From Ceratothoa steindachneri (Eukaryota > Arthropoda > Malacostraca > Isopoda > Cymothoidae): a stretch of 64,000 nt of DNA. Below the pieces are notes generated by a model that was not told the DNA's origin, did not search any database, and worked only from the letters and a program-made list of their open reading frames with translations. The position numbers and the translations under genes are program-made. The DNA lies in contig OZ018318.1 in the NCBI GenBank assembly GCA_963969495.1, positions 174,208,294 to 174,272,293 of the forward strand, written 5' to 3'. Below are positions 59,135-64,000 of this stretch, one piece after another; the first letter of the stretch is position 1; each line of letters opens with the position of its first letter.

Positions 59135-60051
59135 CGAGGGACGGTCAATAGGTTTTGAAATTTGGATATAATGAAACGAGATAGGAGGAAAAGTATTCAT
59201 AATTTTTCAATATAACTACCCTCGACTTCAATGCACTTACGCCACTTGTCTCTGAGGCTTCGAATTCCCGAAAACCAGAAATCTCTCGACTGCTGTTTAT
59301 CCACTCCTGGACGGCGAGCTGGACATCTTTATCGTCCCCAAACCGGCGTCCACGCAGTGCAGGCTTGAGCTGGCGGAATAAAAAGTAGTCGCTAGGGGCA
59401 AGACCTTAACTGTAGGGGGGATGGTTGAGCTCCTCGAATCCACACTCGCGCAGGGCAGCTTGTGAAACTCTGGCCTTATGAACTTTGACGACGTTGAATT
59501 TGATCATGGAGCGTGAGGTTTCTAGGGACCCAACGAGCAGAGACCTTGGTCATGGCCAAATTGTCATGGATGATGTTAATAACACTTCTATGTGATATTC
59601 CAAGTTCTCACTCGATTTCTTCAACCTTCACCCATCGATTTTCAACGATCATCCTCTCCGCACGGACCACATTTTCCTCGTTGGTCACGTCTGACGGGCG
59701 TCGAATTCAAGGGACTCACGACCTTAGCAGAACTCCCTATTCCAGCGAGCAATGGTTGCATGTCAAGGGGCGGTGTTGGTGCACACTGAAACCATGCGTT
59801 CATGGATCTCTTTTGCATTCTTGCCTTCCCTGGTCAAAAATTTGATTACTGTGCGGTGCTCAACCTTCTCCATTGTTGAAAAATTTGTGACTGACGATCT
59901 GCGATAAGCTACTGCTTCTTAAATAGACGAGGAAGGAGCTCGTGGCTGCCGGTTCTGACTTCTCATAACTTGTCCTAAAACCCCCATACACAGCCATCCC
60001 CCTTCCTCTGTTTTGCCCTACCGATTTCCAAAACTTATTAACCATCCCTCG
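59135..60051 (-). mobile_element. mariner with both TIRs and an internal deletion
   Basis: Both ends are intact: CGAGGGACGGTCAATAGG from 59135 and, inverted from 60051, CGAGGGATGGTTAATAAG, each flanked by TA (59133-59134 and 60052-60053). The minus-strand transposase starts at 59873 (MEKVEHRTVIKFLTREGKNA) and keeps the N-terminal DNA-binding region up to DQIQRRQS, then jumps at about 59484 to VHKARVSQAALRECGFEELN. It continues through the third-Asp block (PSDYFLF after a stop), RQLKPALRGRRFGDDKDVQL and the C-terminus to the stop at 59197-59199. The first two catalytic Asp residues lie in the deleted ~400 bp. At 917 bp it is shorter than the usual ~1.3 kb. It could be mobilised only by transposase from elsewhere. 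Confidence 0.93.
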
Positions 60052-60059
60052 TATCTGTG

Positions 60060-61970
60060 AGCGATAATTTTCTTAAAATGTGGTTTTAATGAACCGCATA
60101 TATCTATCGCAGACGACGGTGGGTGGGCAGTAAAGAGGAGAGAGGGAGACCTCTGCTCTGAGAGAGAAGACTCCTAAACTCTGCAAGTCTGTATGAGCTG
60201 CATCCAAAGAAGACATCCGCTCATACTATTCTTACCTCGGGTTAGACTTGGTCTCTAACCCCAACAGAAAACAATATAAGCAATCCTACCCAACAAACCA
60301 ACAAGCAAGTCCACCACTCACCGATCGAAACACAACATATCCCAGCCTTGCATAATGTCCTTCAATTTCCCTGCCACTCCACACCTTTTCCCCCACTTTC
60401 TCTTTCTACGCTCGCGGAGCTTCAAAACACTACCAGCATACACACTCATCATCTTACAATTGAACAATACCGGTAATACGCAATAAACAAATTGAACTGA
60501 ACGAAGTTTTTCCTAAAAGATATCATAGATTATTTTAGTCACCCAACAATCGAATCTAAAAACTCTGCTTCCATCAGGAAAGCACCAGGCTTAAGTTAAA
60601 TCAGGTAAGACAGCCTAGTTAATGATCAGAAATCTACCTTGGTCGCCAATAACTCTAAAAGTACTTCAGCACATACAGTAAACAAATTAAGATCTAAATT
60701 CACCGACCTCTCATCACCTTTAACCAATTTGTACATACCTCCAACTCACTACTGTCCACTATATTACGTACCTGCATTCGGCTAGCTTGAAACTTACAAA
60801 AATATTAAATTATTGTGGTCGATTCCAATATCTACACCACTGCCTAGTAAGAATCCTTAGAAGAAGACTTAAGCTCCCATCTAATTTCAGAACTCTATAA
60901 AAAAATCTTCATCTCAAACTCTTTTTCTACCTATACATCACAACCACTAAAAAATTACTAGGTATATATTTCCCCGAGAATCATCATTTGCGCGCCTGAT
61001 TTAAACAAAAGAAAACATGCCAACCCAAAACTGCATTAGCCTTTTATTACCTTCCATTTCGCATAAAAATAGCTCTTAAGAACCTCATATTTCCACCAAC
61101 AACGGAACACACTTAACTATACAATTGAAACTTTAACAAACACTTAGCAAATACAGTATACTATGATATACGGCAGCCAAAATTATCTTAATCCTCTGGA
61201 ACTGATAATATATCAAATATTCACCTAAATAATTCTTTTCAGAGACATTGAGTCCCTTCAACACTTTTAAAATAGTGTAATCGCTCATAATCTTATTCTA
61301 ATCGTCTAGAATTCTGTTGACACAATAAATATCCTTAAGCATAATTTATACCGATTTAACTACTCATCAAAACCTCCAAAATCCTGAAAGATCTAGTACT
61401 AAAGAAAATTCATATAATCATCCCACTCAACGAATCTTAACATGGATTTAGTACACCTCATTCAACAACTACTGTATGCATTACAATCTCACAACTACAA
61501 CAAGGCTTCAAGCAATCCTCAACCTAGTAAGCAAAGTAATTGAAGCAATATAAACAAACCCTTCAATACGGCACCAAAAAAACTCGTCCTAAATAAAATA
61601 CTAAACTACCTTTGGTAACAACTATATAAAAGAGCTCGCAACGTTTCTCTTGAGCAGAGAAAAAAAAGTAGTATACCACTTCAAGATATGATAAACCCAC
61701 CACATAAATTAGGTAGTCCCACAAGTACCTGTTCTCTTGCCCAATTTCTTTAATCTTTTCCACCGTGAAATTATCCCTCACCCCTTTAATTACAGCTTCA
61801 GCCGCTAAGGCTATTCATGTATTATCCTAATTCTTTCACAACACTCAAGCATCCTTTTGCAGATAGCTATCTATAATTCTACATTATAAAATCTTGAACG
61901 TTGTCTTCAACATTAAAAAATGACCTATTTCACCTTTAAAACCTACAAACTAAATTGATAATTGCTCCAT
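60060..61970 (+). pseudogene. LINE (Jockey-like), decayed
   Basis: A plus-strand LINE beginning just after the mariner. The 5' part is C- and A-rich. Near 60475 the segment LQLNNTGN may be the endonuclease start and YIPPTHYCPLY (about 60735) fits its LYIPPT-type motif. Around 61165-61480 lies the portion duplicated in the Tc1 element. RT begins with HGFSTPHSTTTVCITISQLQ and QGFKQS (about 61440-61520), then NINKPFNTAPKKLVLNKILN (the KAFDT block, with the palm Asp changed to Asn; about 61547-61605) and VPQVPVLLPNFFNLF (about 61716-61760, the usual VPQGSVLSPTLFNLF motif with changes). The YADD box cannot be read clearly. Frame changes are frequent. Confidence 0.75.
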
Positions 61971-64000
61971 GGGACTAATTTGGCTATTTTTCCAAAGGTC
62001 TTTTCTGGTTATTCTGCGAAAAGATTAATTTAATTATTTCCAAAGGAAAGTATAATATGGGAATTCCCCAAGTGTCCTATAGATAGATGCATCTGATAAA
62101 TTTTCATCTCTTCCTTCAACTTTAGATATCAAATTGCAGCAAGCGTCCATTGCCCTTCACTTGTCTTTTCATTGAATTTTTCTCGAATAGACGATGTCGT
62201 TCCTCATTCTGGCTCAAATTATTTTAAATGTTTCTATCTCTTTTCTTTTCTCTGTCTTGAGATTTAGAGAGCAAATTGCTGGAGTTTAAATTCCGTGTTG
62301 CCATTCCAGTGATATTCCTAGGGGAAATCTTAAAGATCCCTTCCTCCCATTAATTTGGAACTTTATATCTATCTCCTAAGATGATTTAGAAAATTGACTT
62401 ATCAATGCATTAATCAAAGAAGCCCTAAATGCGCCAGGAAGCAATTGATTTTGAACCTGTCCTGAAGGGCACCAAAAGAGGGAGCAGAGGAAGCATTTTG
62501 TTCGACATCTCGAAAGTGTAGTTTGGTAAGGAAATTCCCAATTCCCTCAAACCCACGGGATTAAGTCTGCCTTCCGCGCATAACAATCAGAGGCGAACTC
62601 CGGCGAGATATGAACACAAATATAGCGATCGAAGATAACTGGAGCCAATTAAGGTGTACCACAAGTCTTAAAGATGCGCGCAAACAAATTCGGCAACATA
62701 TTTCCTCTCACAAAAGTCAGTCACAATCTAGCTCTCTCTTGCTTTCTCTATCAACTCCCCTTCGTCCTTATTCAACACATTACTTTTCTAGGCCGGGAAG
62801 TGTTGAATAAGTTATTTCAATACTACACTCAGACGGATCGGGAGGCGCTTTATTGGGCCGGTACAGCTGCTCAGTTCACTGTTTGGGCGCACAGCCTACG
62901 TATACCACTTGTCCTTACCAGTAACACTAACTAATGATCTTTTGCTCCTTTCTGGTATTCCACACTCAAATAAATATCATCAGGCGATTCCGATACAAAC
63001 TATAGTTCCATTCGTTGCAAATGCATTTGCAATGCATTATTTATAATTATTTTTTGTTGTTAAACAGACGATGACTAATCAATAATTTATGCCTCGTTCT
63101 TGATATTTCACACCCACTCACTTTCACCTCACTCAATATTCAAAGCAATTTAATGCCTTTTGTATCAAATATTTACTTAAAGCTCGCTTTTCTTGTACTA
63201 TATCTTCGTTCTTACTTATTTTAAAACACCGAAATACGAAAGCTTCCTAATACGATGGCTGGAATAGGAATATTTTGTTTTACATTGATTTAAAGCATCT
63301 CTTTAATTTTTATTTCAAGAATTGTCACCAAGTGAATAAAAAAAATAAAACGTGATAAACGATCAGCCAAGATAAACAAATAGGCTACAAATTGCAACCA
63401 AAGGTAAAGCAACTACTTTTAGCTCAAGCAATAGTTCACGTCGTCATTTGACCAAAAAATAATTATTTATTTTTTTGAAAAAAAGACTAATTAATTTTAT
63501 TTATAATTGCCATTCAAGAATAATTTCATGACATTAATTAATATATTTTATTCCACTATCCTTTTGGCAAAGTTTATTCAATCTTGCGAATGATCTAAAG
63601 TTTTGGCTATGTCAGGAAGTTTCTAAAGGTAAAATTGGAAATTATAATGACTAATTTTAAAGAAAAAATTAATATAATTAATAAAAGTAAAACAAACACT
63701 TTAATTTTTCTATTATTTTTATTTATTAAGCAAACTAACCAAGAGAGGAGTGTGCTTTCCGCTAGAAGAGTTAAAGAAATTTAATTACACAGCTCGCTTC
63801 TCTAAAGGGAAATCTACCGGTGTATTAAGTTAACGGTGGCCAACCCATCTCCTAGATAATTCCCGTTTAAACAGTACACGAGCTCTTTGTGTTAGGAAGG
63901 TAATTACTTACAAGGAACAATAACAAAGGAGGAAAAATACAGACGATTCAGGAAGTAAATGGAAAAAAAGACTGCAAAAGGTGTTTGACGGAGTGGAAGA
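61971..64000. other. Terminal stretch, no gene identified
   Basis: The part at 62450-62940 is less AT-rich and has two overlapping open frames (62610-62810 and 62674-62934) with no recognisable domain; it also has a TTCAACAC/GTGTTGAA hairpin near 62778-62811. It may be a degraded LTR or untranslated repeat. The rest is AT-rich and featureless to the window end. Confidence 0.35.

Overview
The window looks like non-genic, repeat-dominated DNA from an arthropod nuclear genome, most plausibly a chelicerate or crustacean. It is AT-rich, carries long (TA)n tracts, has no operon-like gene packing, and nearly every recognisable protein segment comes from a transposable element: mariner, Tc1, piggyBac, Ty3/gypsy, CR1/Jockey-type LINEs, a possible Penelope-like piece, and a multicopy uncharacterised ORF family known to me from arthropod genomes. 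I found no intact host gene and no convincing rRNA, tRNA or CRISPR. All calls come from reading translations by eye; no database search was run.

Layout. 0.6-2.1 kb: a decayed piggyBac transposase (-). 3.8-5.45 kb: copy 1 of the uncharacterised family (+). 5.8-7.45 kb: weak candidate spliced exons. 8.1-9.1 kb: a truncated mariner. 11.2-12.8 kb: a Tc1/mariner-like remnant whose tail recurs inverted. 14.6-15.5 kb: a GC-rich LTR-like block, then a Penelope-like RT tail. 18.6-19.6 kb (-) and 22.0-23.5 kb (+): LINE remnants. 23.5-25.4 kb: dispersed repeats, a gypsy integrase scrap and an LTR-like block. 26.4-28.3 kb: a decayed tandem array with a ~29-bp period, split by a ~1-kb insertion.

28.4-34.8 kb holds the best-preserved element: a ~6.3-kb Ty3/gypsy retrotransposon on the minus strand with two long LTRs, a candidate 6-bp target duplication, and the unusual order gag, integrase, RT/RNase H. 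It is followed by a LINE (-) at 35.2-38.4 kb that is cleanly split by a solo LTR, then an LTR-like block at 38.9-40.1 kb and a second mariner lineage at 41 kb.

42.9-49.8 kb contains three more copies of the uncharacterised family, a CR1/L2-type LINE 3' end and a 135-bp-arm inverted repeat. At 50.2 kb is a short open frame with ~31-residue internal repeats. 50.6-57.2 kb is AT-rich with nothing I could identify. 57.3-62.0 kb is a transposon cluster: a Tc1 element with both terminal inverted repeats that carries a LINE fragment, an internally deleted mariner with both TIRs, and the LINE that matches the captured fragment.

The elements do not work together as a pathway. Nesting gives a relative history: the LINE is older than the solo LTR inside it, and the satellite is older than the insertion that splits it. 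The observations most worth following are the four-copy uncharacterised family, the integrase-first gypsy element, the 29-bp satellite, and the inverted repeat whose inner half is perfect.
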